Shown: positions 36,210 to 49,495 of the stretch, in pieces
Numbering within the stretch: position 1 is the stretch's first letter
Layout: every line of letters begins with the position of its first letter
Assembly (NCBI RefSeq): GCF_014529535.1
Contig: NC_050738.1
Location: 13,160,062-13,224,061 of the forward strand
DNA from: Bradysia coprophila
Lineage: Eukaryota; Arthropoda; Insecta; Diptera; Sciaridae
Length of the DNA: 64,000 bases
Direction: 5' to 3'
The notes under the pieces: generated by a model
What the model saw: only the letters and a program-made list of their open reading frames with translations
Database searches by the model: none
What the model was told of the DNA's origin: nothing
Made by a program: the position numbers and the translations under genes

Positions 36210-39200
36210 CTAACTGAAGAAATATGTGGAGTCAAGAACGTTGTTTAAATCAAAAGTACCGCGGTCTGGGGGCGGTTGACTTAGCATGTAGTTGAATTCA
36301 TATTTTAAATTGGTTGATTTCGCTCCATCCTGAGTGAGTTCACTACAATGCACAACAACAAGCGATGTAAATTATTAATGGCAAAAAGAGAGTTATTTTC
36401 GACTTACGTCTCGCTAAAACGGTAGCGGTTCTCCAGAAATTTCGCTAAATCCTCCAGTATCGGTTGACTATGCAACGCAACGAATTGCTCACGACAAATT
36501 TTGTTCATGGTGGGCACAGTGCATGCATGAGTCCAATAGCAGTCATGCACCGACATAAACGTTAAACCAGCTCGTTCGCAATGCAATGATGTTAACATCA
36601 TGTGACTGGAATCCAATGAATGAACAAAGTTTGGTGGAAAGGCATTCTTCTGCTTCACAATATTTGGCTTGGCAAACGAATCAATTTTGAGTGTGGTAGC
36701 GCCAGACGTTTTGTAAAGAAGATCCTGGTGGTATGGTTGCACCACAGGCAAACCTAATGGCGTAATCCATTCAACGTTCTGACTGCGAACGGACGCAATT
36801 TGTCGTGCAGATTGTGTAAACCAATCTTGAATTTGTTTGGTTGACGTAAACATTTCACTGAGACTCTCAAACGTTTTCATCGTTAAATATTGCGACGCTG
36901 CAAACACCGACTCTTTCGGGAATGAATCAATTGCTTTGAGTTGCTTTGCTATTTGTTGTCTAGCTCCAAAACGAGTGACGCCATAAACCGTTGTCATTAC
37001 AGTCTGCTTGATGACTTTCCGTTTTATGTAGCCTTTCAAAATTCCTGCTATGGCCACTCCGTTAGCTTCGTCAACTTTACGCAACTTTTCCACTAACTCA
37101 GCAACATCACTGTACACGTCCTGCGGAACACTCGATGGATGAAGATTCACACTGACAGCACCGGCTGTATCACGACCGAGTGCCGCATAATGTTGTAAAC
37201 CTGAAACAGTAATCAGGAAATAAATTACTTTGAAATGACTGCCTGTGAACGTCGTTACAAACCATTGCAAGATCCGTCCTGATGTATTGGAAACGAGCTC
37301 ATAAACGTTGTAGGATCAGGTGACCGTAACACTTTTGTGATTTCCATGCAGGAAGCTAACGTTTGCCACGGCTCGTCGGATGTTACCCACCACTTTCGAC
37401 CCGTTAATGGATTGTCGGCCGAATCGATAATGTTTTCCATCATCTCCTCGGCGTATTGCAAACGATTTTGGACCGACTCACGTTTCTTGTGACCAGTTAG
37501 ATTGATGCAATGTAACTTTAACCAAGAAAATCCGTCGACACCTAGTGGCTTGGCTCGATGGAAAACGAGTAATGAACGTGCTAAATCGGCACCAAGGTGA
37601 TTTAGATGTGGAGGAAGGGGATAGACACGACCCCTAAAATCCATGTTGTGTGGAAGCCAGAAAACTTTATCACGATACTGTGGACGAGCAGTGACCAGAT
37701 TAGTGATCAACCATACGTATTGTAAAATGCAACACTCACATGATTCGCAAGCGACAGTCTGTACAACAGATCGCACCATAAACCGAACATTTCCCCTTGT
37801 GTCTGACGATGTGCCATCTTAGCCTTGAACATCTCGTATTTCTTATTCTTTCCCAAGCTAGGATCATTTTCAGACTTATCGAATTCCAGCGGAGGTAATG
37901 CACTCGGCGGCTGTGACACATTTAATTCTTGTGATCCACCATTTCGGAACACCTTCAAAGCAACATCCAATATTTTGGTGTCCACTTTCCATGCGATACT
38001 GCCCAATTGGTTCAGTGAGTCTAATGCTGGGTACATGGCCGACGCTTTCGACGCTTTAATGCGATCCCACTGTTGGCGCGCTTGTGATGGTAAGCGAATC
38101 AAATCCGAGCGAGCCAAAATGTAACCTCCATTGTGGGATGTGTGCCAGGGTTGTGGTGGACACAGCATGGGAATCAAATTTGCATCGAAAGTAAGTGTTT
38201 CTTGCTGAGATGCCTTGTGGAGTCTGGGAAAATGATTCATTAAAATGTCTGATCCATCAAAACAAACGAATAATTGTCTTACTTCGCCAAAAGTGGATGC
38301 GGTTTCATTTCCTCTCGAACGTATTTCCCCTCGGTACGAAATATAGTGAAAAAGGCGGGTAGGTTATAGGATTTCTTGCTGTTCGTGCGCATTATATTCG
38401 TGTCAATCTTAACATCTCTCAACAAGATCTGGTACAAAAAACGACCAACTTCAATACAAATGGGCATAGGCCAGGGATTGTCAACTATGTCCATACTAGC
38501 TCCACAATGCCGGTTGTGGTGCACCAATCTTTGCCACATTTGTCTAGAATTATCACTGCTATGTCCTTCGCATATCGTCTTGTAATATTGTTCGTAAATT
38601 TCCTTCGTTTTATCCAGCACACCATTATGCATTTTACGTTCCATGAAGTGCCTATACGTAGGGATAAGATTGAATCATCGCTTAATGTTGCATTTTGAAT
38701 GACCACACTGACCTATTTTGAACTTTCCGACCGATTCGTGCGTATAACAATTTTATTGATTCGCTGAATGTCTCAGAGCCTTCGGCTAACGTTCGTATGT
38801 CGTCCAGCAAAATGTCCGCATATTTTTCCTCGGGAAACAGTCGTAAGTATGGCATAATGTTGATGGCAAAACGATTCTTGCACTTTGCTTGGTATCCAAG
38901 TGCGATTATATCACGAACGAATCCTTTGCACATTGCGGCATGCCATTTTTTGTGAAGATCTTCGATTTTGGAACGCTAAAATTACGTCCAAACGTAAATC
39001 GAAATCGTAATCAGAAGCCCGGACTGGGAGTAAAGGGCACTCAAGGTATTTTTAACTTACGTAATACAAAATGTTGTCATCGACTGTGTCGAATTTTGCA
39101 ATACTTTTTATCTTAACCGAACCATTCCGTTCAATTTCAAGTTGCTCGTCGAACATCCGTTGATATTCTTCCACCGTAAAATTACGCTTTTCATCCTTTA

Positions 39201-40869
39201 TCACGGAACGGTTTTGCTGTAAAGACGAACGTAGTACATACAGAATAGGCGGAATAATTTTGTGATCTCAATGCTCATTACCGGGAAATCCTTATCTTCA
39301 ACGGGTTGTATGTCCTTGTTCATGGCATCTAACAGACAATTGTTGTACATTATGTCAGGGGGTGTGTAAATTGGACGAAATGCTGGATCTAATCGCTGAA
39401 TTACTTCAACCACAATTTCTCGCTTATTGTCGGTGAATGTACTCAAATCCATTATGTCATTTAGTGAAACACCCTGTAACCGGATAGAGAAACCAACGAG
39501 TTAGATGGATCATTTTAGAATGAAGTTCAAGACCAAAACTTACATTCTCTGTCGCATCGTTACGAAACTTTTGTAATATTTTCAAATGTTCGTCGCTTGC
39601 ATCCAAACGACCAAGACATTCGAATATTGCCGCATACGATTGAGCATTGCGTTGAATGTTGTCCGTCTTTAGTATCCTCATCACCTCGTTTATTTTCGGT
39701 AGATTGGCCTTTTCCGCAAATCCACCCAGCACCACGTTATACAGATCGATACTCAGTTTAAATTGCTTGAATTTGCTGCGATAGTATAACAGAGCTTGCA
39801 GGCCACGGTCAGCGTTTTTATTTCCCGAACACATTTCCACATACGATGCCAAATTTGTCAATAGTGATCTGTGCTTCGCCGCTTGTTGGTCGTCGAAGGT
39901 GTTATGAATTTTGGAATTGAATTCGCTGTGTTGACAATTGTTCCCAATTTTGGATTATAAGCAAGGGATGAAAATGCAATCACAAGTTCATAACTCACGT
40001 CTTTTTAACTGCACCCCCGGCAACTTTTTTCTTCTTTTTCCCCCTCGTGCTCAGTGTGGTCATTGGTTCTGGAACTAGTTCTTCCAACGTATCCGTGTTC
40101 TCAATCATCATAGTTTCCTCATTATCCAACTGGGAATTGGATAGACTCTGAAATGAAAATTACCTGAGCTGATCGCCAACCTGTATGTTTTCAGCTGAAC
40201 TTACTTCCTCTCTGAAGACCCTATAGCTGTCAATAATGGCTTGAAGGTTTTTCATAGGATCGACTGTAGACTTCCCTCCCACGATAAGGGCGGGAGCTTC
40301 ACCCACAGTTTCATCTGATTCAAATACAGCCCGGCCGAGATTAATCATGGAATTCTGATGGAAAGTTGTGTGACTGTCACCGGCATTTGTTGATTGCTCA
40401 GTGGACTTATTTGAATAGTCGAGAAAATTCGACAAACGGGTCGATGTCAAGCTTTTCACTGTAGCCGTTTTGTTGATTAAAGACTTGCCATCCACTAAAA
40501 TTCATTAAGAACGTCAGATGCACATTGATGACTACGGATAATGTTCGATCCTATTATTTACCTTCGATGAGCTCAACTTGCCATTTCTTTTTGTTTTGTC
40601 TGCGTTTTTTGTGTTTCTTCAAATTGTTCACCAGGTCTGTGTTTGGTGTTGTTGACAGCATCGATGGATGACCTTACCGGAACGGAGAACGACAAACAAT
40701 TAATTTAAAACTGTCCGAAAAATTTGTTTTTTATTTTGATTTTACTTGTTACTGTGCTACTACTCCCAATCGCATTGAGAAGGCCTCCACACGACCAACA
40801 AATGTTCCAATTCCTTTGAAAGGAATAATTTGTAAATGTTACATTTTTCGCGGAAATTAGGCGATGCAT
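36210..40869 (-). CDS. PolrMT: Mitochondrial DNA-directed RNA polymerase
   Basis: Single-subunit T7-like polymerase that transcribes mtDNA. Thirteen exons, written 5' to 3': 40869-40746, 40636-40562, 40494-40205, 40147-39999, 39925-39544, 39473-39282, 39216-39061, 38975-38713, 38651-38283, 38223-37740, 37677-37263, 37200-36408, 36342-36210; all phases close, giving 1274 residues (human 1230). The N-terminus MHRLISAKNVTF is basic/hydroxylated, as in a mitochondrial presequence. Residues ~215-340 form the PPR-like region (YNVVLGGFAEKANLPKINEV, YAAIFECLGRL). The catalytic part shows NMDFRGRVYP, motif A HQDGSCNGLQH (Asp ~962), the O-helix IKRKVIKQTVMTTVYG (Lys ~1031, Tyr ~1039), motif C SVHDCYWTH (Asp ~1186) and the conserved end FDLNNVLDSTYFFS. 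The exon 1/2 junction is the least certain. Confidence 0.95.
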
Positions 40870-42945
40870 TTTTATGATATTTAACTTTATTCTATTTACT
40901 AAATCACATATTCGATGCACATTATGCAAGAAGTGTTACTACCGGAGCACATTTTCTCAATATTTTGGTGTATCACATTTTTCGTTTTACTATATTTTCA
41001 TGTGTTTTACGTCAAAACATTCATCGTTCGTAATGTAGATGGAGGTATCGGTACTCAAAGTGCGTAAAAAGTGATATAGTTGGGTGCCTTCTCGCTAAGA
41101 AAAATGTTCTTCAGAATTAAATATTTTTCATCAAGTGGAAAGTTCGGAAAGAACATAGGTTGAAGAACCGTTTAGAATACCCACTTATTACAGATTGTGT
41201 GAAAAGTCAAACTGAACAAGAGAATGTATCGTTGACAGCATCTAAACACATATGATGAGTCATTTGGCATACCAATGCAGCTGCTGCGTGTTCTGAATGG
41301 AAAGCATTTGACTGTGTGGGAACTCGTTCAGGAACTAAAAATTCGTTACCCAAAGTGAAGATTTTGACATATTTTATATGAAAAAAGTGTCAAAATCCTC
41401 ACCAGTGAAACTTAACAAAGAGTTTCTGAACGAGCTCTAGATGTGGGAGTCTAACTAAGACACTCGATTAGATGTAAGAATGACAGACGAGTAATGGCTG
41501 AGGAAAAGCACAAAGAGCCCAATTAAAATAAGTGCGTTTATAAAAGCAATAGGACGCTTCGGGCAGACACTAGGCGCCTTACCTATTTTATACTTTCATT
41601 ATTGGTGTATCCCAACCTTTAAGAACATGCGTTTATCTTTCTTTTTTTTTGAAATCCTGTGTGGATGAAGATTAGAGAATTTGGTTAATGCAGCTGCAGA
41701 AGTGAACGAACTAAAAGGCTCTAAAAAACTCAAATTTCTCGGAACCCGGAAAGAAGTAACAGATTCGAAAATATTGTTGGTGATATGCTTGCAGTCCTTG
41801 TAAGGTGACTATAATTGTAATATTAAAACCATATTTATTTTGAAGTTTTTAAACGAGACTTAATATGTGGTGTGTGTATTGCATTTCTTGCTAGAGATTA
41901 TAGGTAAGATTTTCGTATCAATTCTGATAACGGGTCAATATCTGTCGGAAGTAGACGAACAAATATATTATGAGGGTATTTTGAGCGCGTCGACTAAGCA
42001 ACTGTCGTTACATAAATACATTTCGGTATTTTATCAGCTTTAATCTAATCCTTCATCTACATACTACACTTTGAATGCATTTGATTCTTCTGAAATGCCA
42101 AGTTTATAAGGAATTTATAAGAAGTTATCCTCGACGCGATATCGTATCTTGAAACTCTATTCAACAGGAAAGCACAGATAAGAGGAACAATCGATCAATG
42201 GGTCTATTTTGAAAGTATATAGAAAGGCAATGAGGCCTAATGTAATCTAAAATATTTTTATTGTCATCATAAACAAACACAACGAGGTGAAGTCTTTTAC
42301 GACAAGGTGTTATCATCGCAGGAAATCACGCGAGTATATTGGTTACTCGACTGCAATATTATATTTTTTTGAAGATACCTGAGAAATTCGTGGAAATTCC
42401 ATATCAGAGTGAAGTAGAAAATTCATAGAAATTAAACCGAAATAGAAATAAAAGAGACCCTAACGAAGATGTGTATTATTAAGCGTGTTAAAGTCTGCAA
42501 AAAAAAGGTTCCTTTTTTCTCCTGTACGCATTTTCTTGGTGTGTTTCCTTGGGCTAGATGTACTAAATCGTAGGGAATTGAACGGACTAAATGGGAAAAT
42601 TGCAGCTAGTTTTCATGCTAGTTTTCAAGTTTTTAATATTTACTCAAAAACCAAGTTTAATAGCTCGCGCCAAAAGCAGAACTCTTTAAACTTTATACCA
42701 ACTGATTAAAGGTACGCGTGGAGTATGATTATCTACAAAAATTTATAATCGGCAATATATAAAATCGTTTTGGTCGATACCTTTAATCAGTTGAGCGCTT
42801 TTGCACTGCACATTCACATCGTCGCGTCTGTGTGAACAGCAACAATTAAATTTCGTTACTGAATACCGTGGTTACTGCAAGAAAGTGTGTTTAATAAAAA
42901 ATAGATTCTTAGTCATCAATTGTTCAAGGAATAAATTTAGAAAAA
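40870..42945. other. Divergent promoter region, PolrMT / hexokinase
   Basis: About 2 kb between two divergent starts. A repeat B fragment lies near 41755. An inverted repeat at ~42691-42795 (CAACTGATTAAAGGTA / TACCTTTAATCAGTTG) sits ~150 bp before the hexokinase start and may be a small element or structured leader. No other gene seen. Confidence 0.45.
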
Positions 42946-45509
42946 ATGAAAACCTTCGTTTCTGATGAGGTAAGTGAAGATTAAGTCAAGTGAAACTGTC
43001 GCAAATCTATGAACTTATTGAAATCAACTTCTTTAATATAATGGCTCTCTTGTTGTAAAATAATATTTTTCGGTCCTAATCTAATAACTAAAGAAGGAAG
43101 AGCTTTCTTCCGGTAAGATGACAAGGAAAAGGTTATTGAATGAATTTTTTCTTAACAGTTAGACAATAAATAAAAATTGTAAGATAAGAACCAGCCGATT
43201 CAATTCAAACTCGATTCGTCATAACCGACGAAATACGGTTGTGTGTTGTATATATGTACTAGCACTAGCGAATCGAGTGATTCGAATTTATTTAAGATTT
43301 TTGATTAAGACAATCATTTTCCGATTCCTTTTAGATAAAACAAAAATGCGAAGAGTTTCAAATAAGCGATGCAACAATGCTAAGTCTAATGGATTTGATT
43401 CTGAAAGAGTTGAATAAAGGCTTGAGTAAAAAGGGAAATGCAGAAGCAGATGTTAAGTGTTTTATAACATACATCAAAGACCTACCCAACGGAACAGGTT
43501 GTTTAACTTAATTTAAAGATGAAAGAAAACTTGAACGGAATTTACACTGAACTCTGACCATTCCAGAAAGAGGAAAATTCCTTGCCCTTGACCTTGGCGG
43601 AACGAATTTTCGTGTGTTGCTCATTCATCTGAAAGGTGAAAATGACGTTGAAATGCAATCGAAAATTTATGCTGTGCCACAAACTATAATGCTTGGACCC
43701 GGCGACGAACTCTTTGATCACATAGCTAACTGTTTAGCTGATTTCATGGTGGAGCACAAAGTATTCAACGAGCGATTGTCGTTAGGATTCACATTTTCTT
43801 TTCCACTTTTGCAACTCGGATTAACAAAAGGTTTGTTGGTAAAATGGACGAAAGGTTTCAACTGTTCTGAAGTAGCTGGGGAAGATGTTGTCAAATTACT
43901 CAAGGATGCAATCAAGAGACGTGGGGTAAGACAACAACAACAAAATTTGTTTGATTTTGAAAGTAGTTATGTTCGTCTGACGTGGAAAATCTTTTCAACT
44001 TCCTAGGACATTCAAATCGATATATGTGCTATTCTAAATGATACAACGGGGACACTTATGTCCTGTGCTTGGAAAAATCATAATTGCAAAATTGCATTGA
44101 TTGTTGGTGAGAAAAGTGTTAAGAACTCTCTTCTTCGAGTTCTGTGTGAAGTTTTTGATCTAACGTCTCTGAACGAATTTAAGGAACTGGAACTAACGCG
44201 TGCTACATGGAAAAAATGGAAAATATAGAAAACTATGAAGGCCCTGAAGCGTCGAATATGATTATCAACACGGAATGGGTACATTAGACAATGAAAGTAC
44301 AGAACAGGTATGGCCGATCGGTCAATTCATCGCGTTTGAGTGCGCATGTCAAATTTTCGTTGTCCTCCGGGCGGACGATAGACCATACCTGTTTTACACT
44401 TTTCATTGATAGCGGTGGCATCAATCTATGTACAGACCATTCACACATACACTACACCACACATTCAATCTAGCATGTTCAGCAACATAAAAGTGTTCGA
44501 AGTAAATATCATTTTGCCTGAACCCGTGGCTTTGGCGCTAGAGCTCTTGACTCATAGTCGAGAGGTACTGTGTTCAAATCCGCGGCTGGGCAAGATGATT
44601 TTTCCTTCAGTCGCTTTCTATGTAACACTTACTCATAGCTCATAGCTAATGTGTCCGTTGACAATTCGCAACGTGAAAAATATCGAAACAGGCAAAGCAC
44701 TGACAGTGCGTTGAAACAGGCATCAATAAGAATGTAATGACATTTTGCTTCAAATTTTCGGTTTTCAGGGTGCATTGGGAGACAATGGATCGTTAGAATT
44801 CATCCGAACAAGCTATGACAGAGCCATTGACAATCAGAGTATTAATCGGGGGAAGCAAATGTAAATTGCAGAACGGTTATTATTAAACTTTCAGCGTTGC
44901 ATGTTAAACACTCTTTCAGCTATGAGAAACTGATATCAGGAATGTACATGGGTGAGATGGTGCGACTAGCTATACTACGATTTATCGACGAGGGATTACT
45001 TTTCAATGGCATTGGATCAGAACTGTTGCGAACAAGTGGAGAATTCCTCACAAAATATATCTCCAAAATTGAATCGGACGAGCTCGGCAACTATAAAAAT
45101 TGTCTGGAAGTTTTACACAAATTGGGTGTGTATAACATAAATTACAAAGATTGCGCAAACGTACGATACATTTGTGAATGCGTATCGCGGCGATCTGCCC
45201 ATTTGGCATCGGCTGGTATCGCCACTCTGATAAATAAAATGAATGAACAAAGTGTTACGGTAAGTTGTTACCAGAAAAAAAAAATGAAAACAAATCGTAA
45301 AAAATTATCTGTTCACGCATCAGGTCGCTGTCGACGGATCGGTGTATCGTTATCATCCGAAATATCATGACCTCATGGTCGACCAGATGCGTCGATTCGT
45401 TAGTCCAGGTATTGAATTCGATTTAATGCTATCGGAAGATGGTAGTGGACGAGGCGCCGCACTAGTCGCAGCTGTGGCATGCAGGGAAGATGGTCGTATA
45501 ATAAATTGA
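42946..45509 (+). CDS. Hex: Hexokinase
   Basis: Phosphorylates glucose with ATP, the first step of glycolysis; cytosolic. Eight exons: 42946-42969, 43335-43497, 43567-43925, 44007-44106, 44184-44278, 44769-44860, 44920-45259, 45324-45509; phases close, 452 residues, the normal single-domain length. Motifs in order: [15 protein letters not shown] (phosphate loop), [27 protein letters not shown] with the catalytic Asp, [42 protein letters not shown] and [19 protein letters not shown]. The N-terminal helix region is diverged and the usual Cys in SFPC is Leu, so this may be a secondary paralogue, but no catalytic residue is missing. Intron 5 carries a tRNA-like sequence and a small inverted repeat (44299-44392). 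Polyadenylation signal at 45548. Confidence 0.93.
44520..44595 (+). repeat. tRNA-Met-like SINE head or tRNA pseudogene
   Basis: Shows a D-arm pairing GCTT with GAGC, a five-pair anticodon stem CTTGA/TCGAG around loop CTCATAG (anticodon CAT), and a B-box-like GTTCAAATCC; TGGCTTTGG resembles an A box. The acceptor and T stems pair poorly, so it is not a working tRNA. It lies on the sense strand inside hexokinase intron 5. A degenerate SINE head is as likely as a tRNA pseudogene. Confidence 0.5.
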
Positions 45510-45547
45510 GTTTTTTAAGTTTATATTTTCTAGTGGAGTTTTCGGTT

Positions 45548-45553
45548 AATAAA
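45548..45553 (+). terminator. Hexokinase polyadenylation signal
   Basis: AATAAA 38 nt past the stop codon. Confidence 0.7.
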
Positions 45554-46097
45554 TATTCAAAATGTCCGAAATGTTTATTACTGATTATGTGGCTGCAATC
45601 TACAATTTATGACTAACGCAAAACGTGAGTTGTAAATTCTGATTAAATATGACGACGGCTAAAACGTATCACTCGAAAGATAATATGACATCAGCACTCT
45701 TTAACGTAGAAATATCATCTACATAATGACACGAAATTCGTGCATGACGATCCTAATCGATTGCGACCGATATATATTGAGTGTGGTGCAGCTAAGATAG
45801 ACATTCCGATGCTGATTATATACCATGTACGAAGAGCATAGAGAGTGAATGATCGGGCATAATCTAATCATTTTTGGTAATTGAAGCTGTCGACCAAATT
45901 CATTAAATAAACAAGTCGACTAGACATGTAGGTTCGAATTGATTACTGTGCCGGTTTTTTTTACAGTGTTTTCCATTTTTTGATGCACTGTCGAGTTTCA
46001 GTACTCTCTAAATACCACTCAAGCTTGAAGTGCATTGACTCGTCGCAATTTCAGAGGAAACAAAACGATGACATTCTTCTTCGCTCCCCGTCTGTCA
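45554..46097. other. Convergent 3' spacer
   Basis: Between hexokinase and the coiled-coil gene; no feature recognised. Confidence 0.4.
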
Positions 46098-46103
46098 TTT
46101 ATT
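46098..46103 (-). terminator. Polyadenylation signal of coiled-coil gene
   Basis: AATAAA on the minus strand, ~150 nt past the stop. Confidence 0.55.
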
Positions 46104-46254
46104 AAAAAAAGGTTGCTATAAGTACACTCGGTTATTTTTATCAGTTGTCCGGAACGCAACCGAATGCGAAGACACAAACTAGTACATAAAGGTAATTTGA
46201 CTTAAAACTACAGGTATTATGAGAGTCAGAGTAAAATTCACACACAATTCCATT

Positions 46255-49200
46255 TTATCTACTGCCATGTTCATCGTCTGGAATATTATGAGGTCCAGGA
46301 CCAACATCTGTAAAAGCAACGAAATTGTTTAATTTTTTACATTTGCCCAAGGGTTACCCGTTCAACACTTACTTTGCACTTTATTTTGTACAATCTGGAA
46401 ACTACTTCGGATGTTATCCAACGCACTACCCAATCCAGTCTTAATTTGATTAAACTCTTGTGTCACAAGTGAGAGTCTTCCTAACAGATAGTTCAAATTT
46501 TCGTCCACTTCAGCCATACGACCGGTGATTTGCGATACCTAATATAAATGTCATTATGAGCTGAGCCTAAACAGATTTAACTATCCTAAGCATACTTTTC
46601 CTTCCATACTGTCCATGGTAGTAAATGTACCGTTAACATAAGCTTCAGTTTGTTCTTGCAATTTGTTAAGAGCTTGTTTGCTGGACGAAACTTCCTGGTA
46701 CATGATTCCAATCTGCCGCCACACTTGACTTATTTCCGTCTCAATTTTTGCGGTAAGATTCGATAGGGCACCGTTGTGATTGCTCAATATGGTTTCGTTG
46801 AGTGCATCGAATCTGAGTTATTTGTAGAAAAAGAAACCGTTGAACGTTTGAACTGTAAAATCGTAAGATCTAAATGATTGGCTAACCTCTTGTAAAATGT
46901 TGAATTCATGTCCTTGGCACTGGATCGTACAACATCCCCTACTTCCAAGGTAATTGCATGAACATTAAATTCCATACCGCGCTTAATAGACAGCACATTA
47001 TCGGCTGTTTGCAACAAAATGTTCTCCAATTTTCCCAGTGCTGCAAGGTCAGTTTTCAGGTCGGTGAAACTTTTTCGGGCATCTTCACGGAATGTTTCCG
47101 TATTTGTATCAGCATCCGACAGAGTCTTCAACACCTCATTTATTGAACCGTCTAAATGCTCAACCGTTTCTTTGATTCTTGTAGCAGTTTTGGTGAAACT
47201 TTTATCGCTTGCAGCCAACACTTCAATTTTCATATCCTCAATCGATTCTAATGTTTGGTTTGCTATTGTTTCGAAAAATTCTTTGTCGAGTCCTGAACTC
47301 GAGCCGGATGTTGCGCCCTTGGTCGATGTTATGGCGTTGACATTGGATCGGATCTCTTGTAAAGTTTGGTAGATTTGATCTTCCCAATCATTGCTTCGTG
47401 ACGGTGATGGTGTTGATATTGGTCCGGTGACATAAAAGTGTGTAAGTTTTTCTTCAATTTTGGATATGACCTCATCAGCTGAAGCTAGCTTAGAGTTAAC
47501 CAATTTCTCTGTTTGTTCCAATAATCCCTTAGATGTCGAGTCTTTGTCAGATACCATTTCGGCAATTTGTCGTCGAAGATCTTTCACATTATCTGATAAA
47601 TCTTCCACTTTCTTCGACAAGCTTTCGTCCTCCTCATCAGACGATTCATCCGATTTTACAGCTGGCCTAGACTCTGAGGGTACTTTATTTTCAACCATCC
47701 ACTTCATGATTGCTTCCAATGCTTTGCCCATTTTAGCTTGTTCTTCCTTGTACTTTTCATCTTGTGCTATTAGAAACGATTCGATTTCGCTCATTCGTTC
47801 ATCCAGTCGAGCAAAGGTACCCCGCATTGGTTCAAATATTTTTTGACCCTTTTGCAGCGTCTGCAGGCTACGTTTAATCACATCACCGAGAGCTCTTTCG
47901 CGCTGTTCATGCCGATCCAATTTATTTTCTAAGAGAGAGTACGAATGTACCAAACTCAAAAGTCCATCACGCAGCTGCTCGTTTCTGTAAGTTTTTAAAT
48001 ATTCTTTAAATAAAGAAAAATAATTAAATTATTCGAAAGTTGAATGAAAATAGATTTGAAAATGTGCCTGCTGTAACTTAAGACACTTTATCTCTTCAGA
48101 TACAATTAGTGTTAAGTGGTTTGTTTTACCCGAAGTAGGTTAAAAGTTCTACATCTGTTATTGCATTGAAAGACATTTAGTTTTGTCTTTTCTATCAATC
48201 AATCAATGTCTTATATTCATATGTGTGGAACACATGTTCATTGAGTGATTGAAATGATTCAGATTTTTAAAATGGAGAATATTAAAGTTGAAATTGGTTC
48301 TCAGCGATTGCGCAATATTTTAGAAAGAAGATGTACCACACCGACACAGAAATGTTAAAATAGACAGATGGAAAATGTCGTCCTCTGAAATCCTTTTAGT
48401 CTCTGTTAGCGACACCGCCGTTGTTAGAGACATATACAATTAGCTTTAGCTACTCTTTGTCTTATATAGCAAACTGTACGTTAAAACAAATGAAGTAAGA
48501 GATTTTGTAGCAAAAACACTGATTTTGAACAATAGAAATAAGATGTGGCCAGAATTGAAGGCTTTCCGAACAAGACGGTTACACGTCACGCCTGCAGACC
48601 TACTAGCTTCTTTACATTTTTCAACATTTTGCTGTTCTTCAACTCAGTTTAATCAATTCACGCGGTAAGTGTGCCTAAAATTTGAATTTCAAGTGAACGA
48701 GTCAATGAAAAATGAACCGAAAAATACATTTCAACGCTTCCTTGTATGAAAGTGACGCTGCGTTAGAAAGACTTGCATGAGAAAGATTTTAAATTTTGAC
48801 CGCACTTATGGCGTGCATGCAGAATGGAGAAACGGGACATGACACATTGGCGAGATATAAGAAAATAAAATACATGAAATGGACATGAAATACTCTACGA
48901 CATGTCATTTTTCTTATAATTCGCTAATGTACCACGTCTCGTTTCTGCATTTACCTATAAAGTTGCTATTTCAATACGGTTGTACCTATGTGAAAATGGT
49001 GTTCTGGTTTTGAGTAAATAGCAGTGTCATGTCATGTCTGTATTTCAATGACGTCGATTCTGCGGTTTTTTGTCAGTATTTTGATAGTCCATTATTGAAA
49101 ATGAAATCGACGTTTGATTTGAAAGCTTTCAAATATATCTAATAAACAGAGCAGCAGTTTTAAAATAGGTCTTCCGGTGATAATAAAAAAATCGTCAAAT

Positions 49201-49495
49201 TCGAGGCAATGCTTAAAATTAATTAAGACAAGCTAGACAAGAAGGATGAGAAGAAAAATTATTATAATGTTCAAAGTGCGGGTTATTACAATGAAAAAAT
49301 TAATGTTGAACAACAGTATAGTATAAGTGTGCTGTCTAATTACAATGATAAAGATGAAAGACACTCTGCACTATATTACCAATCTTCATTCATCCAACTG
49401 TTCATTACTTACGTTACATTTGATGCATTTGAATGGGGTACAGCCTGAAGTATTGAAAATACAGCCGCGATAATAAGAACAGCGATTGACCGCAT
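46255..49495 (-). CDS. Secreted coiled-coil protein, unidentified
   Basis: Five exons, 5' to 3': 49495-49413, 47984-46887, 46812-46596, 46538-46373, 46307-46255; phases close, 538 residues. Exon 1 alone encodes a clear signal peptide (MRSIAVLIIAAVFSILQAVP), separated from the body by a 1.4-kb intron. The mature protein is almost wholly heptad-patterned and charged (e.g. LENKLDRHEQRERALGDVIK, KKVEDLSDNVKDLRRQIAEM), with one acidic low-complexity stretch (SDESSDEEDES) near residue 135 and NxS/T sites towards the C-terminus (NETILSNHN, LTAKIE). It ends PDDEHGSR with no membrane segment. I do not recognise a named family. The pattern suggests an extracellular, perhaps oligomeric, structural or cuticle-associated protein; that is inference only. 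Confidence 0.85.
48657..48815. repeat. Family D short repeat, copy 2
   Basis: Bounded by inverted CGCGGTAAGTG / CGCACTTATGGCG, with the GCGTTAGAAAGACTTGC core complementary to the 20.7-kb copy. Lies in the first intron of the coiled-coil gene. Confidence 0.6.
48817..48950. repeat. Palindromic MITE-like element
   Basis: ATGCAGAA...GAAACGGGACATG pairs with the inverted block ending at GTTTCTGCAT. Arms of ~50 bp also pair CGAGATATAAGAAAATAAAA with its degenerate complement. Abuts the family D copy. Confidence 0.65.

Noticed and set aside
44893-44919. Acceptor at 44893 (ACTTTCAG) for hexokinase exon 7
   Set aside because: The acceptor at 44919 gives [11 protein letters not shown] in the correct phase; the earlier one does not.
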